Origin: Psilocybe azurescens
Taxonomy: Eukaryota; Basidiomycota; Agaricomycetes; Agaricales; Agrocybaceae
Length of the DNA: 64,000 nt
NCBI GenBank assembly: GCA_023853785.1
Contig: JAJIRX010000067.1
Span: forward strand, 186,001-250,000
Direction of reading: 5' to 3'
Both the position numbers and the translations under genes were made by a program. Below are positions 23,097 through 37,060 of the stretch, one piece after another (within the stretch, counting starts at the first letter, position 1; every line of letters begins with the position of its first letter). The notes under the pieces are model-generated. The model was not told where the DNA came from and made no database searches. It saw only the letters and a program-made list of their open reading frames with translations.

Positions 23097-25703
23097 CTAT
23101 GTCCTTTCTATCTCGTCAATTTCGGGCGCCGCATAGGGCCTGTCGTGTTCCGAGATCACACTAACAGGTGATTCCGTAACAAGATGAGAGCCTGACTCTC
23201 TCATCGCAGGTCGGGTTTCGACTCCACCATGACGGTGATTTGTACGTGAGGATATATCAGCAGGTCCTGGTGTTATATTGCCGTTGGGTGTTGTGCCATT
23301 TATCTCCGACCCGCCAGACGACTGGGCTTCGCGAGTCTCAAAGATAGACCACCAACGAGTGGAAAATAGGGGTTCGTCGAATGAGTTTTTGGCTGCTGAA
23401 GCGAGTTGCTTCTCTATAATGATGTCCGTTATCCCCATATCAATAGTTGCATTCTTGTACCGGCATATTATAGAGTGCAAGGAATCGAAAGAGGGGGATG
23501 CGCCGAGACGGATCATCCATTTACAGTGATGAACGTATAACGCCGCAGCGTAGAAAAGTAGACTGGGATTGGCTCTAACAGGAACAGTCAGAGAGGAGAT
23601 CTCCTGGACCAACTTCTGATTAATAAAGATCATGACCGAGTCAAATGCTTGCGTTGTGGCGACATCTGTCCGGGAAGAACCGCCCCAACCTGGCCTAGGA
23701 AGTGTCTTTACCGAAATTTCACTGAATACAGTCATATATCCATAAAGCGCATCTCGTCGTGCGCAAGGCATATTAATGAGCGTATGTGGAGAATTTACGT
23801 TGCATATTTCTTCAAAAAATGTCATGGCGACCTGAGAAACCTGCCATGCAAAGTCTTGAAGGCATCAGTTTCGTTGGACAAAAACTGCGCGTAGGATGTG
23901 AGCATTGGCTTACCGGAATATTCTTCGTCCGATATATTAATGTAATCCTGATGGGGTGTACCAAAGTCGCCTAGAACGAGGCAAAGTGGAAGGGGACCGT
24001 CTTGCTTATCATCGCATACTGGATATGCGTAATAATACAAATAACGCAGCAATCGCATCTGTAATTCCTCGATATGGGGATGGGAAAATGATAGATTTTC
24101 GTTTATGGAAGACATTGAAGAGAAGAATGCAAGTAGATTTTGCTGCCTCAAAATCGGCTCGGATTGGTACCAGAATACATGTCGGTATCCACTAGGCACG
24201 TAAAAATCAGAAAAGCAAACATCGGGCTTATTCAAGTTGCTTGCTAAAATGTCATGTAAGTAAGCATTTTGGCAATATTGAAGTTCGCTTGGTGCGCACT
24301 CCCGAAGAGGGCGGAGAGCTAGATCGCAAATCTCTGAAATGGCGTGGTATACCGGGGAAACATCGTAATGTGTTTGGGAGATCAGACCTTGAAGAATGTC
24401 CCAAATGGGAAGAAGCGTGACGGTGTCTGCATCCTGCCCAAGTAGATACCATCCCACCGGGCGACGAAAGGCGCGACGCATGTATCCATCTCGTATGTTC
24501 AGCCAGTTCAAATCAAAACTGGGCCAAGTCCTAGCTGAATACATTACATATGTAGAAACTTTATCTTCAGAGGGAGGAAGCGTGTCTTTTCCCCAGAGCT
24601 GTATGTTCAAGTATTGCCGTATCTCGTACGAAATAGAGCGTAGACGTGGGTATAAACGACGCAGTAAGCCAAACGCGGGGAGAGAGATGGCGCGGACAGC
24701 ATGAGACTGAGGGGATTTATAGGGGCATTGAACAGGTGGTCCCGTTTCCTTGCCCGAAGGTGAGAAACTAAAAAGTAAAGAAAGTCCTTGGAGAGTCGGG
24801 AGCAACGTAGTGGCAATAAGGAACAGAAAAGTGAGGCCTATCATTGTGCTGACCGGTATGACCACCGCAACATGACCAAAGGTTTGGAGAAAGTCAATCA
24901 TCCCTGCAAAAAAAAAGAACAAGTGCACATTGCAGGAGAAAAGGCATCGCTGTGAATATCCTACGAACATGCCACTTCTCTAAGCCTTCATCCCTCATAT
25001 GGAATACGGCGTACTGCTGCCTGGGAGTCAGATCGGTATAGTTTCGATGCTCTCGCAACCACTGCAGAGAAATTATACCGACCAAGACAGTCGTGAGGCT
25101 GAGTACAAGACTAAGAAACCAGAAAGTATTGATTCGAATTGAGGAGGCAGTCGGAGCGAATGTTGGAAGAAGTGAGGATGGCGGTGTGGAAATCATGAAA
25201 GTGTTGTTGAGTGGTCCGCTGAGTCGTACTACCATTTGGGAGAGCAGATTGACGATGTCGTCGTCCGGGTCCCTCTGGAGGCCCTTGTATGACTCAACAA
25301 TGAACGCCGTTACAACCGCTGAAAAGAGACCGGCCTTGAAGATGTTACTGGGAGATATAACGCCGGTCGATGTATATTCGACTCACAAATATTAACAGAT
25401 TCTGTACTTCATCCTTCCAGGCATCGCATCGTATCTTGTCCCTCTTCAAAAGCGGCTCCATAAGGAGCATCCACGGGTCTCCGTTCGGTTTTGCTGGCGC
25501 GAATTGAAATGGGTCATCGATGTTCCAGACTTTGCGATCCTTTTCTTGGGGTGAACTCTCATCTAGATTCTATCAAGAGATATGGTCGCGTTCAAAAAAT
25601 TAAAAGCGCTGTGTTAAATCACCTCGAGATTCTCTAAATGCTGCCCTGGGTGTTCCGTCTTAGAATGCCTGCTGGAGTTGACTGACTGCGAAGACAAAAG
25701 CAT
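23097..25703 (-). CDS. DUF6535-domain multi-pass membrane protein
   Basis: The conserved N-terminal block WNIDDPFQFAPAKPNGDPW leads to CDAWKDEVQNLLIF and then, after an intron, GLFSAVVTAFIVESYKGLQ. This is the signature of DUF6535, a domain expanded in Agaricomycetes. Membrane segments follow: TFWFLSLVLSLTTVLVGII, then FLLQCALVLFFAGMIDFL and a further hydrophobic block. The soluble C-terminal half ends at 23097. A 59-nt intron (23840-23900) joins EEYSG-type sequence to DFAWQVSQVAMTFFEEIC, restoring the typical motif. The first exon is unresolved: the frame is open up to 25925 but its first ATG is at 25703. Function is unknown. Confidence 0.75.
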
Positions 25704-26074
25704 GGAGATCTTCAAAATTTGTATGAGGGATGGAATAAGACCTCGTTGCTTAGTCAGCTGAGTGTCATTGGTAGGTAAAGGAGAAGGTTTGACCAACGCC
25801 AACGACGGTCTCGGAATCTTTGGCCACACAATATTCAAATATTCAACATTGATAACACTGCCACCATCATGTGATCGAGAATCAGAGCTCGTGTCGCGCG
25901 ACCGCGGGACGCGCCAGCCTAGCAAAGTAGAGCAAAGTTCACGCTATTGACACCATCTTTGTTGTTAATCTATCACGCGCTTCTCAGAAGAAGAGATAGT
26001 AGATCTGCGTGCCATTAAATTCAAGCGATAAATCAAATTCTTAGTAGTACTACGAAACTCTGTCATAATAATCA

Positions 26075-28300
26075 TTAGATTCCTTCTAGGATCAGCTCCT
26101 TGACCACAGGGGATCGGGGGATAAATGAGCATTCGAATTCGCGTTTGCGCCTAGTAGTAGCAGCCATCTTAGATTAGAATTTATTCCAAGACTCGATTGA
26201 AATTTGCTCACATCAGTAACCCGCTTTCTTCATAAGTGGTATCAATTTCAATCTCTTTCCCATCTTTGTCTCTGGACTTCTCGATGGTAAAGCATGCGAG
26301 TACTGATGCTATTTGAAGCCAAAGCTGCATATATCGCCGATTCAGATTCCGAACAACTTTGACACTCGGACTAGGTATTTTTAAATGGAGCTTACCGAGC
26401 TACTAGCAATAGATTTGCCCACACAGATTCTGTGAACATCGTGAAGGTTATTTTCCTGACTAAATTTCAGGCTTCTGTGGTCAAACTCACCTGCGTCCAA
26501 AGCCATACGCTAACACCCGGTCATCGTCATTCAGTTTTCCGTTCTCATCAATAAACCTTTCAGGCTTAAATGCGAACGGGTCTGGATAGGCTTCTTCGTC
26601 GTGTGTCATGGCCCTTTCAGAGACAGCTTAAGTCAAAGGTCCAGTCATTACGAATAATCATGTCCTACCATATGTTTGGATAGACGATGGTTCCTGTGCA
26701 AAGAATGATATTCAACCTCTTGAGGGAAATCCTCGCAGAACTCGATTTGAAAGACTCATGCCTTTGGGTATAAAGTATCCCTTGTAATGATGGTCTTCGG
26801 CTGCGAGGGAGTGAGGAACTGCCAATGGAAGTGGTGGCTTGAACCGCAACAATTCCCGATATATCGCTTCGAGATAGGGCAAAGACTTCCGGTCGTCCAG
26901 TGTTGGAAGACGTTTCGAGCCTACCACACGATCGAGTTCTTCCTGGGCCCTCTTTTGAATATGAGGATTGAGAGCCATCTGGCAGAAGAATGTACCAGAC
27001 GCGGATATTGTCTACAGATTTCTGTAAGCTTAGTAGCGTTTAAACACCCTACATTTGACGTACAGTATCCGAAGCGGCTGATAGCGCGAGATGTTTTTTA
27101 AGTCTTTGATTTGGACAAGATTGCGAGTTGCTTACCACCATAGACCGTATATGCGATATTTTTAATTATATCCTCCTCTTTCTCGGAAGCGCCGACAGAG
27201 TATTTCTTTTCATAAAAATCAGTGACAAGCGAAGAAACAGCTGTACCATCTGCCTGATAAACATATCAGCGTCATCGATGAAATTCTAAACGTTGAAGAT
27301 TAAGCAGCTCACCAAACTTTTCTTCACAAATTCCGTCGGGATCCTCATCATCTCCTCAGTTAAGCTCTTAACTTCCTGTGCTTCTTTGTGAGATGTTGCC
27401 CCTGGAACCCATGCCGGAATGTGTCGAAGCAAAGGGAAGATGTTAATGAGACTACCACCAGGTGCCATTAAACGGGAGCCAACGACATTTCCTGCCTCTG
27501 CGACCTCGATAACTCGATCATCAATGGACTTGATATCGTATCCGTACATCATGTTCATTGTGAGAGAGATCGAAAGACTGGTGGGTTATGCAACAGAGGA
27601 GAAGAGAAGTCGATCAAAGAAGCGATCAGTAGTAATTTTATTGGAGAGCATTCCAAGTTAAATTTAGCTTACACTTTATTATGGGCGTCAAATTGTTCAG
27701 GCGTCTCAATGAGAGCCTGAAGAAACCCACGAACTTTGTCCATCTGAAGCGCCTCGTATTTTCGGGCTGTTTGGGGATTGAAATGCTGTTGGCAAACTCT
27801 CCTGTGCTGTCTCCATTCATCGCCATAGGGCAATAGCGCAACATTAAACTCCCATCCCATCCTGTAGATGTAAATTAAAAAAGAAAGAAATTATAGATGA
27901 AGCAAATTGGAGGTTTACAGCTCGAAGATAGGCATTTGAGGCCTATCGGAGTAAAGTTTCGCGTGCTGTTCGAGTAGCGCAATCGCATCTTCACGATTGT
28001 TGAGAATGAGGACGTGGTTTCCTAACGCTTCGGCGTGGAGAATGGGGCCTAGAGACACGTCAGTAAGGTGGTCTGCATCTTCATCCTCATAGATATAGAC
28101 TGACTGTTGTACTTCTTTCCCCACTCTACGTATTCCTGGGCGAGGCTGCTTGACGGGAAATCCAGTACATTTCCGATCAGTGGCAAAGGCTTGGGACCAG
28201 GAGGATAAGGTGCCCGTTTCCTGTTAGACACTTGGTCCACTAATTTCTTGACTGCCCATAGGGCCAAAGCCGCATAGACGAAAGAGGTTGAGATAGTCAT
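26075..28300 (-). CDS. Cytochrome P450, O-methylsterigmatocystin oxidoreductase-like
   Basis: A heme-thiolate monooxygenase anchored in the ER membrane. The start at 28300 gives an N-terminal anchor (TISTSFVYAALALWAVKKL) and the proline hinge APYPPGPKPLPLIGN. The helix C region is WRQHRRVCQQHF. The I-helix oxygen-binding motif AASDTTISASG is assembled across two introns. The K-helix is YLEAIYRELLRFKPPLPL, and PERF and YGFGRRICVGKSIA (heme cysteine loop) follow. The end reads FECSFIPRSPVVKELILEGI after an intron ending CTACTAG. All P450 hallmarks are present and in order, with at least eight introns. The substrate cannot be predicted. No partner biosynthetic genes are adjacent, so it is not evidently part of a metabolite cluster. 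Confidence 0.9.
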
Positions 28301-28337
28301 AATATTATATCGAAAGTTTTCGCTGACTTCTTCCGCC

Positions 28338-28345
28338 TTATATAT
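28338..28345 (-). promoter_or_regulatory. TATA box of the P450 gene
   Basis: TATATAAG on the minus strand lies about 40 bp upstream of the P450 ATG. This is close, and implies a very short 5' leader. Confidence 0.5.
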
Positions 28346-31300
28346 GCGAGAATTATCAATCTGTGTTTCACTGGTAGCACATCTGACAGGAAGGGTCTGT
28401 TTATCTGGGCCATACCAGCGTGGAATATGTGAGGACTACATGTACGGCTTCACTGTGAATGAAACGAGGCGAATATCGAGAGCCAAGTGATTGTAGATAG
28501 AAGCATCTGATCTGGAAGCCGGGAAATTACTGTCGCTCTTTTCAGGACACATTACGATAGGAAGCAACAAATCTGAAAGCCTGAAGATTACTCAGACTTC
28601 GCTTAATACTGTATTGCTTTGGACGGTGACCTAACCTTGCTCCCCTTAATTTATGGAAAATTATGTTCAATTAATGCATATTTTATGCTAAACCGATAAA
28701 TTTTGTCCATATTTCCACAAATAATCAAAAAGTTAGTAAGCGCTGTTGCCACGGTTTGGACTTCTTTCCGCCAAATGAAGAGGCTCACGATCGAGCAGCT
28801 GCTCAATGATCTCACAAGGTGTCAACTCATAGGGGACGGTCGATTCGAGGCCGACATAAATCTCGACATGCATAAGACATGTGGCCAAGCCACTCTTAAC
28901 TTCATCAAGTTCATGTGCTCCTCTATATGCAGATTGCAGATACAAACCATTCGCCTCACTAGACGGCCCAAAATGTGAATTCTTAGCAATCATGATGCAA
29001 GAAATTCTGCGGCAATTAGGAAACGAATAAAAGAAAAAATATGAGTTTTGTTAACATTCGGCCTAAATGGTAATGCGAGATCATGCCAAAAATGTCCCTA
29101 GATTCTCTGAGCAGTGAGCCCTGGATGATGATGGATATATGTATGATTGCCATGATGATTGTGCGGGGAATTGCTGAAATGTCATCTATGACGAAACATG
29201 CTGTGTTAGCACCATACTTACCCCAGATATATGGGACCTTTTCCAGAAGAATAGAGTGTGGTATACGTTTTTCCTCATTATTTAGGTTGGTGGACAGAAT
29301 TATTTTGGCTTATCAGATGTATGGGAAGGTCCCGGGATCCACTTAAATTGAACTGAACTGAATTGAAGATTCGGTTCCGTGTTGCGTTGCTCAGATAATT
29401 CGATGAGTATCAAATGAAATGAAATACGTAACTCGGAGGTCCTTGACATTCAATTGAAACGGATCCGTGATGACATGAGAATGCAAAAGGAAGATGGATA
29501 CCATGGAGCAGTACATTTCGAAAGACACAACTAACCCCATTTCCACCCTATAGTCAGACTTGTCAGACGAGGCTGTGGGCGCTCTGGTTCATGTGGACAT
29601 TCAAGTTAACGTGAACTATTGAGGAATGGCTCAAGATGTGGAGAAATTAATGGATATGGGCCGGCAATGGGCATTGGCTGCGGAGAGAATGATGAACTAT
29701 TTGCATTGGCGTTGTACTCACCAGTGTCTAACGATGATGATCGTTTCTCTAGCACGGTGAATGCAAAGTCATCCGATGCAGCAGTTCTTTCGTGGCCCGG
29801 AAATTCGGTGTTAGGCGTCTAGAAGGGTTGTAGAGGCTCTGTTCCTGACGAAGTAGAGCCGCCAATATTGTAGGTGTGTAAAGAAGAAGCCAAGGTGGGG
29901 ACAAGATCGTCATCGAGGAACGACCACCAGGCCCGGGTAAATAACACTTCTCCCGACGGGGGCCCATAACTCCTACAAGCGTTTCTCTATCTCCATATCG
30001 GACCTACGGGCAGGATCGTTGACGATCTCCCCGAAACTCCCATATAAGCGCCTGGTACGCCACAACAGCTAACAAAGGCCGCGTTGCCTCGTTATCCCGT
30101 GTCGTTCCAATACATTGAACGTACATTGCGGTGCAGTATAATATATACGTCTGTTTGTCCTCGGAAGCCTCAGATATTCTTGTATTGTATCGAAAAGGTT
30201 GGCCAGTTTTATTGTGGCCTGTCCATGGCCTTGAATTTCGTTCTCTTCGAGAGCGGCTGTGATAACTGGTTGAGTGAAGGGAGGGATCGATTTGGGGATG
30301 TACATGGAGGCCGCCCGACGTTATAATACTTGTTCTAAATGCATAGCTCTAGGTGCATCGTGAAATTTTCCTCGTTGCGCCTGTGTTTGTACAAACAGCC
30401 GCATTTGGTAGCCTGAACGCGCCATTATTTGATCACGAGCGGCAACCGGATCCATAGGTTCGTTCCAAGCCACCGTTCTGCTTGGTGTCTTATTTGTGCA
30501 AAACAAATAAATCCGCTTTTGGACATTTTTGAGTGATGGCGACCGTTTTGGGAGATGTTTGAGCCTCCAAACAAGTGGTCACCGGTCACCAGTCGTGGCC
30601 ATACAACAACCCGCAGTACCAGAGAGTTGCCAGTCGGTCTTCAGGGTCTCCGGAGATTGCCGCACGACGGTTATGTTGGTTCCGGTTCTTGCAACGGTTC
30701 GTCCTATTGTGTGCCATCCCCTGCTCCCTGAGGTACATCCATGATCCATGAGTCAAATATCTCGGCTTTGATGGGTCAACGGCTTACGCAAACTAGCGAA
30801 GAGAACTTTTCAGGCAACCATTGCACACTCGGCCAATCACAGAGGTGTCCAAGAGGTGTTCATATCCACTTCAAGAGTTCAAGTACACTCTCATCTGTTA
30901 CCACTCGTTTGCTCTAAAGGCTATCTATGTCCGAACGGATCTGTGACTGGCAACACTATCAATGGATCACTCATACATGTTCAAGGAAAACGTTTCCGTT
31001 TCTCTGACTCTGCGTGCAAATGTGCATTATACATACGGTGCAGCACACCGGACCCCGTTAAAGCGTGGCCTTTTCGAGAAGAAGGGTTTGCTGCAAGCGC
31101 TTGATATCTGCTCCCAGTCTCTCCCAGTCTTTTGCAGTATATTAAATTTTGATCGCGGGAGCCTCCGGTGCCTGCGATCGTTATTCTTTTGGGCACAAGA
31201 CAAGGTACAAAAGGTCGGCTTTCTCCAGACGGTCAACCGACTACAGGCTGTTTCTAGTTTTCAGGCCCCACACATCTGTCTATATGTCAATTCGCAAACA

Positions 31301-31480
31301 CCCAAGCCTACCGGCTACCCATGTACCCAAGATGCCTAGAGAAAACGGTAGGACTTATTTCAATTCCTCACATATCCAGTGTAATACAGGCACATTGTCC
31401 ACGATATAGCGGATATAAAACCGGACGAGGATAGAACATATAGCACTCTATTTCATGTCACTCTTCCCTCCCTCATTAAA
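28346..31480. other. Long intergenic region without a confident gene
   Basis: A minus frame at 28733-28993 contains GLYLQSAYRGAHELDEVKSG and HVEIYVGLESTVPYELTPCE, which reads like an exon or gene remnant of unknown family. Nothing flanking it continues the sequence. The rest holds only short unrelated frames. Confidence 0.4.
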
Positions 31481-32498
31481 ATGACTAGCGCTGGAACTGA
31501 TTTAATTGGTCTCGACATGGCCCACCGTTTCGTGAAAAGTTGGCTCATAGGTAACCTGGTAGGAGCAGTCGCCTACGGTATAACAATCACTTTAGCGTGG
31601 AATTGCCTCATCCTCCTAGGAAGGTCCACGCAGAATATTTATTCGTGCATGCGGAGCATTATGAGGATCCTCATTATCTTCATGTGTCTGATTGAAACCG
31701 CCTCATTTATCTTGGCTACGGGAGTAGTGATAAACTGGTCGAAGACCAGTGCGGACCCAATGGATCTTGTCAATTCCTTCAACCTGGGGACAACCTTTCT
31801 CTCCACTCGAATTGAATCTGGTTGTTCTGGCGACTTGGTGCTCAGATGGATTTATGGTACATTCATCTTGATTTATTCCACCATGCTAGGCACTCACTTC
31901 CACTTGGTTGGATCTGGCGGTGCATCATGCTATATGAGGGAATCGTGCGTCCTGGAAGGATTGTCGTCATAGTTTTTGTAACTTTGTTGACATTAACCTC
32001 TTTGGGTACACTTTCATATTCGTTCAGAATTTATCCTCTTCATCAGGAGTCGGTCTCTGTGCCCTCGTCACTAGACCTCCCGTCGTCCAATGGTCCCGAT
32101 ACAGAATCCTTACACTCTTCGAAATCATAGCCCTAGTGGTCAATGGTTCTATATCCACCCTCATAATCGCCCGCATCCTCTATCACCAACGATATCTTCG
32201 AAAGATCTTTGGAGCCGACCACGGTCCAGCCTACACCCGGGTTCTATCAATCTTGATCGAATCTGCCTCCCTCACGCTTTTTCTGTGCCTCACGCACGTC
32301 ATACTAGCAGCTAGCTATGGCCCGGTAGATGCAGCTAGCAGCCCTGAAAACATGGTTTTCGTGAAGTTGATCCTTCAAACTAATGTACGGGCATTTCTGC
32401 AATCGTTCCTTCGTCTGAGAAGCCGACTTTGCTTTATAACCCAGACAATCGCGCCTATTCTCATCATCTTCCGTGTCGCACAAGGAAGAATCTGGTAA
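31481..32498 (+). CDS. Agaricomycete seven-helix membrane protein, family unnamed
   Basis: The start at 31481 gives a helix-rich protein: WLIGNLVGAVAYGITITLAW, IMRILIIFMCLIETASFIL, WIWRCIMLYEGIVRPGRIVV and, after an intron, ISTLIIARILYHQRYLRKIF and ILIIFRVAQGR near the C terminus. The order WRC(I/V)xLYxG ... YHQRYIRxxxG ... PxLIIFRVAxGR matches a common Agaricomycete family of seven-helix membrane proteins without known ligands. A 41-nt intron at about 32008-32048 restores the frame after TLTSLG. The transition near 31810-31850 is not resolved and may be an intron or a frame break. The protein ends GRIW at 32498. Function is unknown. Confidence 0.6.
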
Positions 32499-33165
32499 AA
32501 CGACGCCACAAAGTCTATTGCAGCCAATGAAGATTTTGACGCCCGTCACATGCAAAGCTTGAAATTTGCCATGGATGATTCAGTTTCAGTGTCTGAGACT
32601 GTGTAGGAAATTAGAATAAAATAAGTTTAATCCAACTTTTCATAGGACTGTCGACACTCAAGATGCCCGTCATCCACTTGTATTATTATAATTTCCATCA
32701 TGTAGCATAAAAATTGGTCATATTTGCTGAGACTTGGCCTCGAGTTGTAAGGTGATCTCAAAGAGTATGAACTCGACCAAGAGTTAACCAAGAGTTGTTT
32801 CAGCCTTCAGGAAGCCAGGCCTGGTTGGGGACTTTGTTCGGACTCCGATCCGACACCCATTCATGTTCCCCGAGGTTTCCCGCTACTTACGTCTACTTAA
32901 ACATGGATTGGCAGGAGTCAACGCGCTCTTATTAGCCAGGAGCAGAAACAAGGGCAAGTCCGCATAGTCGAAAAACAACAGGTAACTACAAAGTCTACAT
33001 ACGATAAAAGTTTCGAACAAGTAAGTAATCATAGGTATTCTATCCATATTCAGTGTACAGTAAACTTTCGGACAACTCATTTGTATACAAGCTAACCTCC
33101 TTCCTCCCAATCTTCGCAAGAAATTCCATCAAACTCCACAATCTCAAAAATTCTTCCCAACATTA
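32499..33165. other. Intergenic 3' region shared by converging genes
   Basis: Separates the 3' ends of the seven-helix gene (plus) and the MAM3-like gene (minus). No gene seen. A plus frame that runs from 33053 into the neighbouring gene is a shadow of its low-complexity tail. Confidence 0.5.
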
Positions 33166-36100
33166 TCAGGCCTCCTTCCCGTCATCCGCCTTTGCATTCA
33201 ATCCACTCGCTTCAACACTCGCTTCCCCATCTCTACTGATACTGCTATACGCCGCCTTCAATTGCTCCGCAATCACCACCCCAGCCCTCTCCCCACCACC
33301 CAGCGGACTGCTCTTGAATCTCGTGCCTTTACTCGCCGGCCCCCCACCCCCAACTCGCCCAATCGCCGCCGCCGCCGTACCCGTAGCAGGAACACCCGTA
33401 GCAGCCGAAGCACCCCCACCTCCGCCAGCACCTCCCACCACAGAAGGCACCGGGGTCACGAGCGGCGGCGTCCCGGATGAAAAACCAGCAGTAGCAGCAA
33501 TGGCATCCGCGACTCTCAGTCCACCCCCTCCCAAGCTAGGCACCGGGCTGGGCGCTATACTTCCAGTAGGCGTGCCACTGCTCGACGTCTGCACATGCGC
33601 CGCAGCCAACCTCCGCTTCCGATCCAATAGAATCGCCTCAAGTGGCGCGGGCGACGTGCTTCTCGACGGGACCTTGTCAACTTTATGCGCGGCGGAAACC
33701 GGCTGTTGTTGTTGAGGTCCTGAGACACCTGCTCCAGCGCTGCCAGGGACGGAGAACGACGGCTGGGTCATCCCCAATACTGCTGGCACTGGATGACCCT
33801 GGCTACTAGGTACGCTTGCACCTCCAATGGTTGTTAAAATAGGGGCCGTCTTACTCTTTCCTTCCGCACCAAGCAGTGACGGCAAGGCCGGCGTGCCCTC
33901 AGACGAAACAGGCCTCAACGACACCCCAACTCCAGAATCCGAGGACGAGAAGCTGCTATGCTGCTCAAGAATGACAGAAGGAGGACTACGCCCGAGGCTC
34001 CTGATGGGCTTCGGCATCTGAATGGGAGTCATCGTGCTATGCATCGGCTCACGCGCGACGGCCTTGAGGTCATGATGTGCTACTTCACCAATTCGGACAG
34101 TCTTGCCGCCTGGGGTGCCCTCCGACGTCTGGCGGCTCGTCAAGTCAACAGCATCCCGCTCTTCGTGTGGAACGGGCGGAGCGCTCCTAGTGCGGAAGAA
34201 CCCTAAGCCTTTCAAAGCTGTAGGGAGTTGTGCGCTGAGAGCCTTGTGCTGGGTGCTCGCCCGAGTAGCAGACGCTGTTCGAGTTACTTCGCCTCCATGA
34301 GTGGCACTTGGCGTTCCCTGATCTCCTTCGCCTTCGTGGTTCTGAGCGGGAGGAACTTCGTAAGGGTCTCCGTGGGCACCTTGAGTGTCAAATTCGTCGT
34401 AAATCTCCTCTCCGATAAGCTCTGCAAAGTCTCGTTAGTCAAATCTTGCACCCTCGGACACTATAGGAAATTACCTTCGAGAACATCTTCGAGGGTGATA
34501 ATTCCAAGAGGCATAACAGCGGGGTCAAAACCTTGCAAAAACTGGAAAACAAGAGATTGTCATAAGCACAGTGATCTTTGAATCGCTATTAATACATACC
34601 TCTGCAGCTCCTTCTTTCGCCAGGACAGCGTCGGCAGGCATGCTCTGTTCCATCGCAGACATATTGGTCATACCACCGAGACTAGGCAGCTGGAAGCCCG
34701 TAATCGCCCTACGTGCTTCCTCACTTTTACGACCTTCTTTCTTCTTGTCACCATTGTTAGTGGTATCGGTCTCCTTGGGTTTGTCGACATTAGCATCGTC
34801 GTTTGAAACGGCTTTCTCGATATCATATTGATGTTCGTATAATGCGACAGCTGTGTCTCCGCCTTCCGTGCTCTCATCCGAGCTCTTACGCCTGAGCCCT
34901 TGCATGAGTTTGCGACGGCCACCGGATTTCTTGGGACGCGTGACGCTCTTCTCTTCCTCGCTCTCAGTGTCAGAATCGGTATCTCCCATGCCCACCCGCT
35001 CGCGAAGGCGTTGAGTGAGACCCCGTTTGACAGCTTTCTTAACCGATGCAGCCTTCAAAGAAGTTCAATTCTCTGATGAGATGTTGAAATGCCGAATATC
35101 TTACTTTCTCTACGCTGAAGCGACTGACAATTGCCATATGACTTCTTCCTTCTTGGAACTTATCAAGGATGCCCAACAAAGGCTCGTTATTCGGAACAAA
35201 TGGAACCTTATTGAGGGGTATCTTCCGCAAGGGCGTAGCGTCTGGTATCTGCATTAATCACCGTGATCAATAATAAAAAATCAGATCATACCTTTTGGGT
35301 CGAGCAAGACGCATTGTTTTACGAGTAGAATGCCGATGATTTTCTTGACCTTTTGCGTTCTTTCTCCCGGTTTGTGCTTATCACCTTGCGAGTGATTTTC
35401 CTCGGTTTCTGCGACAACAGATACAGGTACGTCGACCTCTTCATATACAGGCACACGACTGTGTCCTGTTTGGCATATTTTCTTCAACAGAGCGTAATCG
35501 AGCTTTGAGTCGATTGATAGCATAAAGACATCCTTGATGGGAGTCATTGCCTATGAATAAAGCATTAGAAATCATGTACGGCCATAATAATTCTGCGCGT
35601 ACCTGCTTAACGACTTTCTCTTGAAGGTCAAGTGTAGCACCAATGATCGTAACCGTGTCGGTCTTGAGGTCACCCCCGTGGGTCGCGTGAGATGAATGCA
35701 TGGCAATAAGCTCTTTAAGCTCTTAATTTGATACACGGTCAATGAATATGCTGCGCCGCATGAAGAGGGTAAAGTCTAACCTGCCCGGCGATAAATGATG
35801 CCATGATGTGGCCCAAGTACAAGCTCAAGCAGCTTTGCGACAGGCCAAGCGATAATACTCTGAAATAGTTATTCAGTATTTTGAAGGATTCGAACAAGAA
35901 AACGAAGATACCATAGCATATATGAGGTATTTAGTGAAACCTGCCATCTTTGCACCAAGGTACAAACCATGACGAGTGAAAAGCGATTGAGGGAGGATTT
36001 CCGAAAATCTGTATCACCCAAATATATAAGTCATTGTTGGTGTATCAGTAAGAAGGAATGAAGGAAGCGCCAGCAAACTTGGCAAAAACAGCTAAGCCAA

Positions 36101-36841
36101 AGAGTCCCGTGGGGATTGGCAGGTTAAGACGATCGACAATGCGGCAGTCGCGTGACGTCATTCACTACAAGGTAAGAGGGAATGGACAGAGTATTTTTGA
36201 TTTCACACCCATATATTCGTGGGCTGGCATCAAATACTGATCGCATCTTCTCCTAATTCTTGCACTAACAGGGGCAAGAGCGTATGGTAACAAATAAGAA
36301 ACTCACATTACAATCAGCACGGTAGATACAACGACACTTGGTACCCCACCTCCCAGAACAGGGTCTGCAATTACGGGCAAAGATTCGTTGACAATCATGT
36401 TGGCCAACAGGAGTGTAACAAGAAGCAGGTGGCCATTCTTTCGAATTGGCATAATCTTGTTGGCGTACTTTCGCTGCTCACTATCGCCAATGGGTCAGTT
36501 CATCGAACAAGGGGGTGGTAGAGTGGATGTGACACGTACGGCGTTCCGCTGATACTGAGGACATTCAGTTGAGTCTCATCGAGACTCATGTAGCCCAATG
36601 TTAGACCGGCAAATAGACCCGACAGCAATACAAGAACGGGAATGAGGACGACAAAGACGATGTCTTTAGTTTGGTGCCGGTCGAACTTCTCGCGTTTGGC
36701 GAGCACAGCATATGAGGCATTGTTGAGCTCGCCACTGGGATGATGTAGGATACGTGGCACATATTGTGCTGCAAGTGAGAATAGAATATATACAAGTCGC
36801 GAAGAATGGGAATTGCGCGCAGATATGGGAACAGGAACCAT
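33166..36841 (-). CDS. MAM3: CNNM/MAM3-type transmembrane protein (DUF21 plus CBS pair)
   Basis: Starts at 36841. After a short N-terminal region comes the DUF21 membrane domain: VFVVLIPVLVLLSGLFAGLT, LGYMSLDETQLNVLSISGTP, LLLANMIVNESLPVIADPVL, and IFSEILPQSLFTRHGLYLGA. The CBS pair follows (VVKQAMTPIKDVFMLSID, ICQTGHSRVPVYEE, KKIIGILLVKQCVLLDP, PLLGILDKFQEGRSHMAIV). It is interrupted by an acidic and lysine-rich insert (about 35050-34600) before GIITLEDVLEELIGEEIYDE. The C-terminal tail (34215-33166) is Ser/Pro/Gly/Ala-rich. Yeast Mam3 is a vacuolar membrane protein affecting manganese and magnesium homeostasis; human homologues are CNNM Mg2+ transporters. One intron (36009-36306) is about 298 nt, five times the local norm. 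Confidence 0.92.
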
Positions 36842-37060
36842 TCACGTTGGTGGGGAAAGAGATGACAAGTGTCATGGCCCCAGGGTGCTTCTAAACCATA
36901 TACGTATCCATTTTGCTGACAAATAGAAATTATCCCACAGCCATTGTGACGTCGCAGCCACACGCGTAAAACACACATAACACAACATCCTCACCTCTAA
37001 CATCCAGCTCAAAATTGCGGCCAGGAAGAAAAAATATGTTAGATTCTCTGTAACCAAAAA

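Noticed and set aside
33053..33715. Long plus-strand frame rich in Pro and Ala
   Set aside because: It is the antisense shadow of the low-complexity Ser/Pro/Gly/Ala tail of the MAM3-like protein, whose minus frame continues the conserved gene.
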